Positions 1 to 8,035 of a stretch of DNA of 16,468 nt are shown piece by piece. The stretch lies in NCBI RefSeq assembly GCF_031581025.1, contig NZ_JAVLCA010000052.1, one strand, 5' to 3'. A program made the translations under genes and the position numbers. This stretch comes from Salibaculum sp031581025. GTDB taxonomy: Bacteria > Pseudomonadota > Alphaproteobacteria > Rhodobacterales > Rhodobacteraceae. The notes under the pieces are model-generated. The model saw nothing but the letters and a program-made list of their open reading frames with translations. It did not search any database and was not told the DNA's origin. The stretch's first letter is position 1. The number at the start of each line of letters is the position of its first letter.

Positions 1-187
1 TAATCCATGTCGCGAGGCTGACGTGAAAAAAGACTTTAACCTGGACTGTACGCACCACCGGTAAACCGAAAACGCCGATCGCAAGGCCTTCGTCAAGGAT
101 TGGATCGCGCGGCGCATTGGCATGGGTTGGGGCACGGTTTCCTGAGACAGTTCATAGCGCTAATTTTCCATCGAAGGAGAATGGACC
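1..187. other. Intergenic stretch upstream of the SUMF1-domain gene
   Basis: I see no convincing gene here. A short open stretch at 65-144 (+) with coding-like composition (ends ...WGTVS, stop TGA at 142-144) is preceded by an in-frame stop at 62-64 and has no recognisable start. It could be the tail of a decayed gene. A good ribosome binding site, AAGGAGA at 174-180, belongs to the gene starting at 188. Confidence 0.4.
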
Positions 188-745
188 ATGGACGACAAGA
201 ACAGCTCGACACCTGGCGCGACGGAGGCCACGGCCCCGGCGGCGCGCGCCGGGCAAGACCCGCGCGTGACACCCGCGACCGGGGTCAGCCATGCCGACGC
301 GATGGAATACCTGCACTGGATCAACAATGAGACCGGGATGGACTTCCGTCTGCCCAGCGCTGCGGAATGGCGCGAGATCGCCCGCCCGGTGCTGCACGAG
401 GCCGCCGACCCGGCCTTCACCGACCCCGCCCTTGATTGGGCCGCGTCCTACAGGACCAAAGCCCAAGCCCCCCGCGCACTGAGGCCGCAGGGCAGTTTCT
501 CGACCTCGCCCGCGGGCATAGCGGACCTGGACGGCAGCGTCTGGGAATGGACGCAGGACTGTTATGCAGGCACCGCGCAGGGTGTCGACCCGACCCGGCG
601 CCCCGCCTATTTCATGGGCGGCGAGCATGTCGCGGCGATGTCCTACCTGATCCGCGACCCCGCCCGCGGCGGTTGCGCCGTCGGAACGCCCCCGGCCCAC
701 CTCGGGCTGCGCCTTGTGAGCGACCGGATGGTCCAGCAGGCCTGA
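188..745 (+). CDS. Short SUMF1/FGE-sulfatase (NirV-like) domain protein
   Basis: This 185-aa protein carries the C-terminal half of a formylglycine-generating-enzyme-like (SUMF1/EgtB/PvdO/NirV) fold. Visible family motifs are RLPSAAEW (residues 54-61), a GSVWEWTQD block (116-124) and a closing PPAHLGLRLV block (168-177). The start at 188 is set by AAGGAGA at 174-180, seven bases upstream; an in-frame stop at 161-163 rules out extension. Complete family members are usually longer, with an N-terminal part opening on a metal- or substrate-binding region. Here the first 30 residues are low-complexity Ala/Thr/Pro, so the domain looks N-terminally short. Only the second of the paired active-site cysteines of true FGE has an apparent counterpart (C163); the first is replaced, as in NirV-type proteins that are not sulfatase activators. 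There is no signal peptide. No nitrite reductase gene is nearby, so a NirV role cannot be claimed. The function is unknown. Confidence 0.65.
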   Translation: MDDKNSSTPGATEATAPAARAGQDPRVTPATGVSHADAMEYLHWINNETGMDFRLPSAAEWREIARPVLHEAADPAFTDPALDWAASYRTKAQAPRALRPQGSFSTSPAGIADLDGSVWEWTQDCYAGTAQGVDPTRRPAYFMGGEHVAAMSYLIRDPARGGCAVGTPPAHLGLRLVSDRMVQQA

Positions 746-790
746 GCCGGCCGGGCCGCGGCTCCACGCGGACCCGGGATCGATGACCTC

Positions 791-959
791 ATGGCGGGAT
801 CAGTCAATGCCAAAACCGCACGCGTGGCATTGAACGAGCCGGCCCACGCACTGGACACCGGGGGGCGGCAAAGCAACCGGCCTTGCTCGAGGCGGAATCG
901 GCGTTCGCGGAGATGCTTGTGGACGACCGCGTTGTGCGGCAGCAGGCGAAGTCTTGACA
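791..959 (+). pseudogene. Possible frameshifted gene remnant
   Basis: From an ATG at 791 one frame reads a plausible protein start (MAGSVNAKTARVALNEPA...). After a run of six G at about 861-866 a different frame reads coding-like sequence (AKQPALLEAESAFAEMLVDD...) to a TGA at 957-959. Adding one base at the G run would join the two into a single frame of about 56 residues. This may be a small decayed gene, a sequencing error in a homopolymer, or chance. I recognise no family, and there is no clear ribosome binding site before 791. Confidence 0.2.
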
Positions 960-1037
960 GCTTTCGACCGCGAACAGTCTGCCATCTGGTCCTGTGCGCC
1001 TGACGACGCGCCAGAAGAGTGGCTTCGGGCAATGCTG

Positions 1038-1502
1038 TCAGTCCAGCGTCGCATCAAACTCGATGAGGCTGCGGCTGCCCTCGGTCACCGGTGCCACGAT
1101 GATTTTCGCGTTCGTGATGCCCGGGCCGGTGAACTCGATCGATCCGTCCAAAAGGTCGCCGGCTTCCTGCGTGACAGAATATCCGTTCTCGGTGAGGCTT
1201 TCTTCCCATTCTTCCAGAATTTCGTTCACATCTTCGCCGGTCGAGATCGAGAACAGCCTGATCGATGAGCCGATCTCTCGGTCCGTCACGACCTCGGCAT
1301 CCTCAGGAAAGGACAGGACATCGGGTATCCAGTCCTGGGTGTGTTCGTCCGCATGCACGACAACCGGCGCGGCGAGGACCATCGCACCGGCGAGAAGACT
1401 GTCGCGGATCGGTGCGCGGGCCACACCACGACCGACCGAGTTTGCAAGTGAGCCGAGAGCCAACGCAAACGGTGCCCGAAAGATTTCAAAGGATGTCTTC
1501 AT
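1038..1502 (-). CDS. Small secreted protein of unknown function
   Basis: The protein is 154 aa when started at the ATG at 1502 (MKTSFEIF...). A basic and hydrophobic N-terminus, LLAGAMVLAAPVVVHADE at about residues 37-54, resembles a Sec signal peptide with cleavage after the Ala of HADE, though the stretch before it is long for a signal peptide. The mature part, about 100 residues, is strongly acidic and lacks cysteine. It has a segment (VNEILEEWEESLTENGYSV) that suggests an alpha-helix followed by a strand, a pattern seen in small periplasmic domains. Longer starts exist at 1571 and 1586 but would bury the signal. The ribosome binding site before 1502 is weak (AGGAAAGG about 12 bases away). 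I do not recognise the family. It lies alone, downstream of the dcw operon on the same strand. Confidence 0.5.
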   Translation of the reverse strand: MKTSFEIFRAPFALALGSLANSVGRGVARAPIRDSLLAGAMVLAAPVVVHADEHTQDWIPDVLSFPEDAEVVTDREIGSSIRLFSISTGEDVNEILEEWEESLTENGYSVTQEAGDLLDGSIEFTGPGITNAKIIVAPVTEGSRSLIEFDATLD

Positions 1503-1832
1503 GATGTTCGGCAACCTTTCCTGTTCGATTGAGGCCGCAAGCGCGAGCGGATTGTTTTGCGACACCTCCATGCGCGACGGGCCCATAGTGGCTTATAAGT
1601 ATGAGCGTGTCACCCATCGGTGCCACGCTTGGGGCGACAGGTCGAGGATTCGCATCCGCACGCAGGATCTGACCCCGTTCCAAACGTGCATCATCAGACC
1701 CTTTGCCACCGGCGGCAACCGCGTGGCGCGAGACAGTGGCCTGCCTGGTGCGTTGGCCCGATGGCCTCGGTGGGGGGACCCCTTGATCGCCTCCGGACCG
1801 CGGACCAGGACCCTTGTGTCAGAGGGCGAACT
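1503..1832. other. Intergenic region after mraY
   Basis: No gene can be supported in these 330 bases. An imperfect inverted repeat (11-bp arms, one mismatch) sits at 1604-1614 and 1619-1629, about 100 bases upstream of the secreted-protein start. A TATAAG hexamer on the minus strand at about 1593-1598 could be part of a promoter, but I find no convincing -35. No hairpin with a T-run directly follows mraY, so the dcw transcript may continue or end by a Rho-dependent route. Confidence 0.3.
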
Positions 1833-2915
1833 CTACCGCACCTTCAGTGTCGCGAGGCCGACCAGCGCCAGGATCAGCGAGATGATCCAGAAGCGGATGA
1901 CGATCTGCGGCTCGGCCCAGCCCTTTTTCTCGTAATGGTGGTGGATCGGGGCCATCAGGAAGACGCGCTTGCCGGTGCGCTTGAAGTAAACCACCTGGAT
2001 GATGACGCTCAGCGCCTCGAGCACGAAGAGCCCGCCGACGATGGCCAGCACGATCTCGTGCTTGGTGGCCACGGCAATGGCGCCCAGCGCGCCGCCCAGG
2101 GCCAGCGACCCGGTGTCGCCCATGAAAACCGCCGCGGGCGGCGCGTTGTACCACAGAAAGCCCAGCCCCCCGCCGATCAGCCCGGCGGTGAAGATCAGCA
2201 ACTCGCCGGTCTGGGCGACGTAGTGCACCTCGAGGTAGTCGGTGAAATCGGTCCGGCCTACCGCATAGGCGATGATGCCGAAGGTGCCCGCCGCGATCAT
2301 CACCGGCATCACCGCCAGCCCGTCCAGCCCGTCGGTCAGGTTCACGGCATTGGCCGAGCCCACGATGACGACGATGGAAAAGGGAATGAAAAGCACGCCC
2401 AGATTGATCAGCAGGTCCTTGAAGAAGGGCAGCGCCAGCTGGTTGGTCAGTTCGGCCGGGTGATACTGCGCGGCCCAAAAGCCGGCGACCCCGGCGATCA
2501 CCAGACCCAGCCCGAGCCGCAGCTTGCCCGGCACCCCGGCCACGTTCTGCTTGGAGACCTTGGCATAATCGTCGGCAAAGCCGATGGCCCCGTAAGACAT
2601 GGTCACGAAGAGCACCATCCAGACGTAGGGGTTGTCCAGCCGCGCCCAGAGCAGGGTCGCCGTGAGCAACGCGCCCACGATCAGCAGCCCGCCCATGGTC
2701 GGCGTGCCGCTCTTGCTGACATGGGTCGCGGGGCCGTCGGTGCGGATCGGCTGGCCGCGGCCCTGACGGGCGCGCAGGACGTTGATCAGCGGCGGCCCGA
2801 AGACGAAACCGAAGATCAGCGCGGTAAAGAAGGCTCCCCCGGCGCGGAAGGTGATATAGCGGAAGAGGTTGAAGGCATCTCCTCCGTCGGACAGGGCCGT
2901 CAACCAGTACAACAT
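1833..2915 (-). CDS. mraY: Phospho-N-acetylmuramoyl-pentapeptide transferase MraY
   Basis: MraY transfers phospho-MurNAc-pentapeptide from UDP to undecaprenyl phosphate at the inner face of the plasma membrane, making lipid I. The 360-aa length is typical. It is a polytopic membrane protein with about ten hydrophobic segments. The family signatures are present: SKSGTPTMGG at 68-76, the catalytic acidic pair in FADDY at 113-117, NLTDGLDGL at 192-200, FMGDTGS at 264-270, and the HHH motif at 325-327. The start at 2915 follows AAGGAA by about seven bases. The frame is open further upstream, but that is antiparallel noise across murF. There is a 25-nt gap to the murF stop, so the two are co-transcribed. 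It is the last dcw gene here; murD, which commonly follows, is absent. Confidence 0.97.
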   Translation of the reverse strand: MLYWLTALSDGGDAFNLFRYITFRAGGAFFTALIFGFVFGPPLINVLRARQGRGQPIRTDGPATHVSKSGTPTMGGLLIVGALLTATLLWARLDNPYVWMVLFVTMSYGAIGFADDYAKVSKQNVAGVPGKLRLGLGLVIAGVAGFWAAQYHPAELTNQLALPFFKDLLINLGVLFIPFSIVVIVGSANAVNLTDGLDGLAVMPVMIAAGTFGIIAYAVGRTDFTDYLEVHYVAQTGELLIFTAGLIGGGLGFLWYNAPPAAVFMGDTGSLALGGALGAIAVATKHEIVLAIVGGLFVLEALSVIIQVVYFKRTGKRVFLMAPIHHHYEKKGWAEPQIVIRFWIISLILALVGLATLKVR

Positions 2916-2940
2916 CTCTGCGTTCCTTTTCTGCGGGGCC

Positions 2941-4374
2941 CTAAACGGCGTCCCGATGCCCCAGTTTGCGGATGGCGTCAACGACACGCGCGATCCGCGA
3001 GCCCTTGGACCCCTTGACCAGCACGACATCGCCGGCGTCCACCAGCCGGGCGGGATGCGCGGCCAGGTCCTCGGCCGTCTCGGCCCAGTCGCCGCGTCGG
3101 CCCTCGGGCAGCGCCGCGTAGAGCGCGCGCATGCGCGTGCCCGCGCAATGCACCAGGTCCACCTGCGCCAGCGCCGGAACCTCGGCCAGGGCGGCATGGT
3201 CGGCCATCTCGTTGGGGCCGAGTTCCAGCATGTCGCCCAGGATCGCCACCCGGCGGCCCCTCATTGTGCGCCCGACCCCGTCGACCGGGGTGTGTGAGGC
3301 CAGAACCTCGAAGGCCGCGGCCATCGAGGCGGGATTGGCGTTGAAGGCATCGTCGATCAGGGCCAGCGTCTCGCCCCGGCGGGCGGGGTCGACGGTGACG
3401 GTCTCCAGTGTGCCACGCCCGGCGGGGGGCTGCCAGCGCGCCAGGTCCATGGCCGCGCGCACCGGGTCGGCGCCCAGCGCCTGCACCGCGGCCAGCACCC
3501 CAAGGCTGTTCATGGCGAAATGCCGCCCCGCGGTGTCCAGCTTGTAGGTCAGCGGCCCGGCCGGGGTCTCGGCCTGTACGATGGTGCGGCCCTCGGTCAG
3601 GCGCAGGTCCGACAGGCGGTATTGACAGGCCCCGTCCACCCCGAAGCGCAGGACCGTCCCGGCCGACGCGGCCGCAGGCCCCGCGATACGTTCCAGCAGA
3701 CCCGGTGCGAGGTCGCCGTCGAAGATCGCGGTGCCGCCCGAAGCAAGCCCCTCGAACAGCGCGGCCTTCTCACTGGCGATGGCCTCGAGACTGCCCAGCG
3801 CCTCAAGGTGCGCGGCCGCCACGGTGGTGATCAGGGCCACATGGGGCCGGGCCATCTGCGCCAGCGGAGCAATCTCGCCGGGGGCATTCATTCCGATCTC
3901 TATCACGGCAAAAGCGGTGTCCGCCGGCATCCGCGCAAGCGTCAACGGCACGCCCCACTGGTTGTTGTAGCTGGCCTCGGCGGCATGGGTGCGGCCCTGC
4001 GCCGAAAGCACCGTGCGGGCCATGTCCTTGGCACTGGTCTTGCCCACCGAACCGGTGATGCCCAGAACGCGGGCCCCGCTGCGGGTGCGCCCGGCCCGGC
4101 CAAGCGCCTCGAGCGCGGCCTGCACATCCTCCACGACAAGCAGCGGTCTCGACGCAGGCACCCCCGCCGGCCGGTGCGTCACCAGCGCCGCCGCCGCGCC
4201 CTTGTCAAAGGCATCGGCCACGAAGTCATGGCCGTCGCGCGCGGCCTGAAGGGCCACGAAAAGATCGCCGCTCTGCAATGTCCGGGTGTCGATGCTGACG
4301 CCGGTCGCGGTGAACACGCCATGCGCCTCTGCGCCCGTGGCCTGCGCCGCCTCGGCTGCGGTCCAGAGCGCCAT
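2941..4374 (-). CDS. murF: UDP-N-acetylmuramoyl-tripeptide--D-alanyl-D-alanine ligase MurF
   Basis: MurF is the cytoplasmic ATP-dependent ligase that adds D-Ala-D-Ala to UDP-MurNAc-tripeptide, finishing the pentapeptide used by MraY. The protein is 477 aa. The N-terminal domain has the SIDTR motif (28-32). The Mur-ligase P-loop is GITGSVGKTS at 105-114, followed by the YNNQWGVPLTLARM block (about 136-149). The C-terminal domain carries FNANPASMAAAFEVL and the ILGDMLELG block. The ATG at 4374 shares its first base with the last base of the murE stop (TGATG), which indicates translational coupling. A TTG one codon upstream would also be in frame, but the ATG is preferred. Confidence 0.96.
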   Translation of the reverse strand: MALWTAAEAAQATGAEAHGVFTATGVSIDTRTLQSGDLFVALQAARDGHDFVADAFDKGAAAALVTHRPAGVPASRPLLVVEDVQAALEALGRAGRTRSGARVLGITGSVGKTSAKDMARTVLSAQGRTHAAEASYNNQWGVPLTLARMPADTAFAVIEIGMNAPGEIAPLAQMARPHVALITTVAAAHLEALGSLEAIASEKAALFEGLASGGTAIFDGDLAPGLLERIAGPAAASAGTVLRFGVDGACQYRLSDLRLTEGRTIVQAETPAGPLTYKLDTAGRHFAMNSLGVLAAVQALGADPVRAAMDLARWQPPAGRGTLETVTVDPARRGETLALIDDAFNANPASMAAAFEVLASHTPVDGVGRTMRGRRVAILGDMLELGPNEMADHAALAEVPALAQVDLVHCAGTRMRALYAALPEGRRGDWAETAEDLAAHPARLVDAGDVVLVKGSKGSRIARVVDAIRKLGHRDAV

Positions 4375-5864
4375 CAAAGCCGCCCGTCCAGCGCGGCCAC
4401 CGCCACGCTGGCCTGTTCGGCATCATCGAAAGGCAGCACGTCATCGCCCACCACCTGGCCGGTCTCATGCCCCTTGCCGCAGATCAGCAGGGCATCGCCG
4501 GGCCCCAGCGCATCGACCCCGCGCAGGATCGCCTCGGCCCGGTCGCCGACCTCGATGCCCTCGGGGCAGCCCAGCAGAACGGCGGTGCGGATCGTCGCCG
4601 GATCTTCGCTGCGGGGGTTGTCGTCTGTGACGAAGACAATATCGGCATTCTCGGCCGCCGCCTGCCCCATCAGCGGGCGTTTTCCGATGTCGCGGTCACC
4701 GCCCGCGCCCAGGACGACCACCAGCCGCCCCATGACATGCGGACGCATCGCTTGCAGCGCGACACCGACGGCGTCGGGCGTGTGGGCGTAATCCACGAAG
4801 ACGCTGGCCCCGTTGGCGCGCGTCGCGGCCAGGTCCATGCGCCCGCGCACCGTGCGCAGGGCGCCTAGCGCCCCGAAGACATCATCGGCATCGGCCCCGG
4901 CACCGATACATAACCCGGCGGCCAGCAGGACATTCTCGGCCTGGAACCCGCCGATCAGATTGAGCCGCACCATCTGGCTGCGGCCCTCCCAGTCGAAGCG
5001 CAGTTCCTGCCCCGTGGCGTCGAACCGCTGGCCCAGCAGGCGCAACCGCGCCCGCGGGTGGCGGCCCAGGCCGATCAGCGCCTGCCCGCGCGCCTCGGCG
5101 ATTTCGGCCACCTCGGCGCCGCGGGGATCGTCGAGGTTGACCACCGCCACGCCGTCATCCGGCAGAACACGGCTAAAAAGCCCGGACTTGGCCGCGAAAT
5201 AGGCCTCCAGCGTCTCGTGGTAATCCAGATGATCCTGGCTGAAATTCGAGAATCCGGCCGCCGACAGCAGCACCCCGTCCAGCCGCCTCTGGTCCAGACC
5301 GTGGCTGGAGGCTTCCATGGCCACGTGGGTGATCCCCTCGGCGCGGGCCTCGGCCAAAACGCGATGCAGCGTGATCGGGTCCGGCGTGGTGTGGCGCAAG
5401 GGGTGGGTCCAGGCGCCCTCGACCCCGGTCGTGCCGAGGTTCACCGCCGGCAGGTCCAGCGCCTCCCAGATCTGGCGGCAAAAGCTGCTGATCGAGGTCT
5501 TGCCGTTGGTCCCCGTCACCGCGACCATGGTTTCGGGATGCGCCCCGAACCAGAGCGAGGCCGTCTGCGCCAGCGCCCCGCGCGGGTCCTCGGAGAGGAT
5601 CAGCGCGGCGTTCGAGCCGGCCAGATCCTCGGCCGCCAGTTCGGCGCCCCGCGCATCGGTCAAGACCGCCGCCGCGCCCATGCGCAGCGCATACTGGATG
5701 AACGCAGCGCCATGCACCCGGCTGCCCGGCAGCGCGAAGAAGAGCGTGCCGTCGGTCACCTCACGGCTGTCCACGGCCAGGCCGGTGATCATGGCCTCAG
5801 CCCCCCCGCGCGCGGTCAGGCCCAGTTCCGTCAGCTTCATCGTCTTCTGGCCCGTGCTGTCCAT
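4374..5864 (-). CDS. murE: UDP-N-acetylmuramoyl-L-alanyl-D-glutamate--2,6-diaminopimelate ligase MurE
   Basis: MurE adds the third residue of the stem peptide in the cytoplasm. The protein is 496 aa. The N-terminal domain contains the DSRE motif (32-35). The P-loop is VTGTNGKTS (116-124), followed by GTTGVEG (144-150), TTPDPITLHR (159-168) and the SSHGLDQRRLDG block (186-197). The C-terminal DNPRSEDP motif (415-422) is the signature of ligases using meso-diaminopimelate rather than lysine, which fits a Gram-negative wall. The start at 5864 follows a G-rich stretch but no classical ribosome binding site. An internal ATG at 5840 (MKLTELGL) matches the usual family N-terminus and is a reasonable alternative. 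The gap to the ftsI stop is 15 bases, and the gene overlaps murF by one base. Confidence 0.95.
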   Translation of the reverse strand: MDSTGQKTMKLTELGLTARGGAEAMITGLAVDSREVTDGTLFFALPGSRVHGAAFIQYALRMGAAAVLTDARGAELAAEDLAGSNAALILSEDPRGALAQTASLWFGAHPETMVAVTGTNGKTSISSFCRQIWEALDLPAVNLGTTGVEGAWTHPLRHTTPDPITLHRVLAEARAEGITHVAMEASSHGLDQRRLDGVLLSAAGFSNFSQDHLDYHETLEAYFAAKSGLFSRVLPDDGVAVVNLDDPRGAEVAEIAEARGQALIGLGRHPRARLRLLGQRFDATGQELRFDWEGRSQMVRLNLIGGFQAENVLLAAGLCIGAGADADDVFGALGALRTVRGRMDLAATRANGASVFVDYAHTPDAVGVALQAMRPHVMGRLVVVLGAGGDRDIGKRPLMGQAAAENADIVFVTDDNPRSEDPATIRTAVLLGCPEGIEVGDRAEAILRGVDALGPGDALLICGKGHETGQVVGDDVLPFDDAEQASVAVAALDGRL

Positions 5865-5879
5865 CGGGACGCCCCCACC

Positions 5880-7661
5880 CTAGTTCGAGGTGAGTGTTAC
5901 ACCCGCCGGACGCGGGCTTGCAACGTCCGGGCGCATGTCCAGCAACGGCGCCGCGCGGCGGATCATCTCGGCGGCCACCGGCACGGCCGTCCAGCCTGCG
6001 GTGCGGCGCGTCTCGCCCAGCGCCTCGATCTGGGGCTCGTCCAGGGTGACGATCAGGACATAGCGCGGATCATCGGCGGGAAAGACGGTGGCGAAGGTCG
6101 CGATGGTCTTGTCCTCGAAGTATCCCCCCTGCGGGCGCGGCTTGTTGGCGGTGCCGGTCTTGCCGCCCACGCGGTAGCCCGCGACACCGCCGAAGGAGGC
6201 CGTCCCATCGGTGACAACCCCGCGCAGCATGGCGCGGGCGCGGGCCGAGACCTCCTCGCTGACGACACGGGCGCCCTGCTGGGGCCGGTCCCGGCGCAGC
6301 AGCGTCGGCGTCACCCGGGTGCCCCCGTTGACCAGGCTGGCATAGCCTGCCGCAAGATGCAGCGGCGACAAGGACAGCCCGTGTCCGTAGGAAATCGTCA
6401 TTGTCGAGATCTCGGACCAGTTGTCCGGCAGCAGCGGCGCGCCGGTGGGCGCCTCGACCATCTCGGCCGGCGCAGGTTCGAGAAAGCCCAGCCGATCCAG
6501 GAAATCGCGCTGGCGCTCGGCTCCAATCTCCTGGGCGATCCGCGCGGTGCCGATGTTCGAGGATTTGACGATCACCTCGCGCGTCGTCAGCTCATCGCCG
6601 TAGTCGCGGTAATTGCGGATGGAAAAGCGCCCCCAGTAAAGCGGACCGCTGGTGTCGATCACGGTGTCCGGCTCCACCAGGCCGAGGTCCAGCGCCTGGG
6701 CCACGGTGAAGATCTTGAACACCGAGCCCAGTTCGTAGACTCCCTGCACCGCGCGGTTGAATAGCGGGCTGTCACCCTGGTCACCCTCTGCCGGCCCGCG
6801 CGGGCGGTCGTTGGGGTCGAAATCCGGCAATGAGACCATCGAGACGACTTCGCCCGTGCTCACGTCCATCAGAACGCTGCTCGCGCCCTTGGCATTCATC
6901 AGCATCATGCCACCCTGCAGCACCCGCTCCGAGGCGGCCTGCACCGACAGGTCCAGCGACAGGCGCAGCGGCGCGCCCTCGTTGGCCGGGTCGCGCAGGC
7001 GATCGTCAAAGTATTTCTCGACACCGGCCACGCCGATCACCTCGGCGCTGCTGACGCCTTCGCGCCCGTAAGAGGCCCCGCCCAGCACATGCGCGGCCAC
7101 CGCGCCGTTGGGGTAAAGCCGCATCTCGCGCGGGCCGAACATCAGGCCCGGATCGCCGATGTCGTGGACGGCCTGCATCTGCTCGGGGCTGATTTCGCGC
7201 CGAATCCAGAGGAAACGGCGCGGGCCTGTGAAATCCTCCAGCAACTCTTCCGCCTCCAACTCCGGGAAGATCGCGGCCAAGTCGGTGGCGGCCTTTTGCG
7301 GGTCAACCATCTGGGGTGGCTGGGCATAAAGGCTGTGGGTCTGCAGGTTGGTGGCCAGGATGCGCCCGCGCCGGTCGAGGATGTCGGCCCGCTGACCGAT
7401 GATCGGGTTGCCGCGGGCCTGGGCCGTGGGCTCTTCGGGGACGGTGCTGGCCAGGACCCCCATGCGCAGACCGATGGCGCCGAAGGCCAACAGGAACACC
7501 CCCGCCATGACCAGCAGACGGCCCTCGGCGCGCTGGCGGGCGCGGTCCTGCATCCGCTCATGGCGCAGCCGGCGATTCTCGGCCTCGATGCGGTCGGGGT
7601 TCTCGCCCCGGTCGCGGGCCTTCAGGATGCGCGCCAGCGGGCGCAGCGGCGTCCGGATCAT
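5880..7661 (-). CDS. ftsI: Division-specific transpeptidase FtsI (penicillin-binding protein 3)
   Basis: FtsI is the septal peptidoglycan DD-transpeptidase, a bitopic inner-membrane protein of the divisome working with FtsW. The 593-aa protein has a basic cytoplasmic N-terminus, one membrane segment at about 49-70 (LLVMAGVFLLAFGAIGLRMG), the PBP dimerisation domain opening with RADILDRRGRILA (91-103), and a transpeptidase domain with all three active-site motifs: SVFK (313-316, catalytic Ser), SSN (367-369) and KTG (501-503). The ATG at 7661 overlaps the ftsL stop as ATGA, implying translational coupling. The cytoplasmic tail before the membrane segment, about 48 residues, is on the long side. 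Confidence 0.96.
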   Translation of the reverse strand: MIRTPLRPLARILKARDRGENPDRIEAENRRLRHERMQDRARQRAEGRLLVMAGVFLLAFGAIGLRMGVLASTVPEEPTAQARGNPIIGQRADILDRRGRILATNLQTHSLYAQPPQMVDPQKAATDLAAIFPELEAEELLEDFTGPRRFLWIRREISPEQMQAVHDIGDPGLMFGPREMRLYPNGAVAAHVLGGASYGREGVSSAEVIGVAGVEKYFDDRLRDPANEGAPLRLSLDLSVQAASERVLQGGMMLMNAKGASSVLMDVSTGEVVSMVSLPDFDPNDRPRGPAEGDQGDSPLFNRAVQGVYELGSVFKIFTVAQALDLGLVEPDTVIDTSGPLYWGRFSIRNYRDYGDELTTREVIVKSSNIGTARIAQEIGAERQRDFLDRLGFLEPAPAEMVEAPTGAPLLPDNWSEISTMTISYGHGLSLSPLHLAAGYASLVNGGTRVTPTLLRRDRPQQGARVVSEEVSARARAMLRGVVTDGTASFGGVAGYRVGGKTGTANKPRPQGGYFEDKTIATFATVFPADDPRYVLIVTLDEPQIEALGETRRTAGWTAVPVAAEMIRRAAPLLDMRPDVASPRPAGVTLTSN

Positions 7662-8035
7662 TGCACGGCCTCCTCGGGGTCGTCATCCGCGGCCTCGGGC
7701 GCGTTGTCGCTGGCAACCTCGACCGGGTTGGTGATCGGCAGCAGTGCGGGGGCGGGATAGGCGATCTGGCCCACCTTGCCGAAGGCATCGGGCATCAACG
7801 GCAGCAGGCGAAGCCGCTCGAAGTTCAACTCGGCCAGGTCACGCAGCCGGTCGGGACGGTTGAGATAGGCCCATTCCGCGCGTAGCATCTGGAGCCGCTC
7901 ATGCGCGGCGCCGATCTGGCCGTGCAGCGCGCGCACCTCGCGCATGGCCTCTTGTGTGCGGTAGTTCTCCTGATAGGCCCAGACCCCGAGTGCGACCACG
8001 GATAATGCGGAAATAACGTAGAGAAAAGAGCGCAT
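7658..8035 (-). CDS. ftsL: Cell division protein FtsL
   Basis: FtsL is a small bitopic divisome protein that links the FtsQ-FtsB branch to FtsWI. It is 125 aa with a very short cytoplasmic N-terminus, one membrane segment at about 4-20 (FLYVISALSVVALGVWA), then a heptad-like periplasmic coiled-coil region (about 21-65). A PDRLRDLAELNF-type segment closes the helix, and the tail is acidic and disordered, rich in Asp and Glu. The family is poorly conserved; identity rests on size, topology and position between rsmH and ftsI. The start ATG at 8035 shares one base with the rsmH stop (TAATG), and the stop overlaps the ftsI start by four bases. Confidence 0.88.
   Translation of the reverse strand: MRSFLYVISALSVVALGVWAYQENYRTQEAMREVRALHGQIGAAHERLQMLRAEWAYLNRPDRLRDLAELNFERLRLLPLMPDAFGKVGQIAYPAPALLPITNPVEVASDNAPEAADDDPEEAVQ

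Noticed and set aside
954..1268. A plus-strand open frame of 104 codons (MTAFDREQSAIW...)
   Set aside because: Beyond 1038 it runs antisense to the secreted-protein gene and its residues look like a shadow of that frame. There is no ribosome binding site of note and no family resemblance.
1635..1690. A possible tRNA remnant after mraY (GCGAATCC-like T-loop sequence)
   Set aside because: No acceptor or anticodon stem can be built around it on either strand.
1620..3017. A long plus-strand open frame of 465 codons
   Set aside because: It is antisense to mraY, whose motifs are unmistakable. Its Gln/Arg/Gly/His-rich composition is typical of a GC-rich shadow.
5058..6764. A plus-strand open frame of 568 codons
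   Set aside because: It is antisense to murE and ftsI, both complete with active-site motifs. It has no domain and no start signal.
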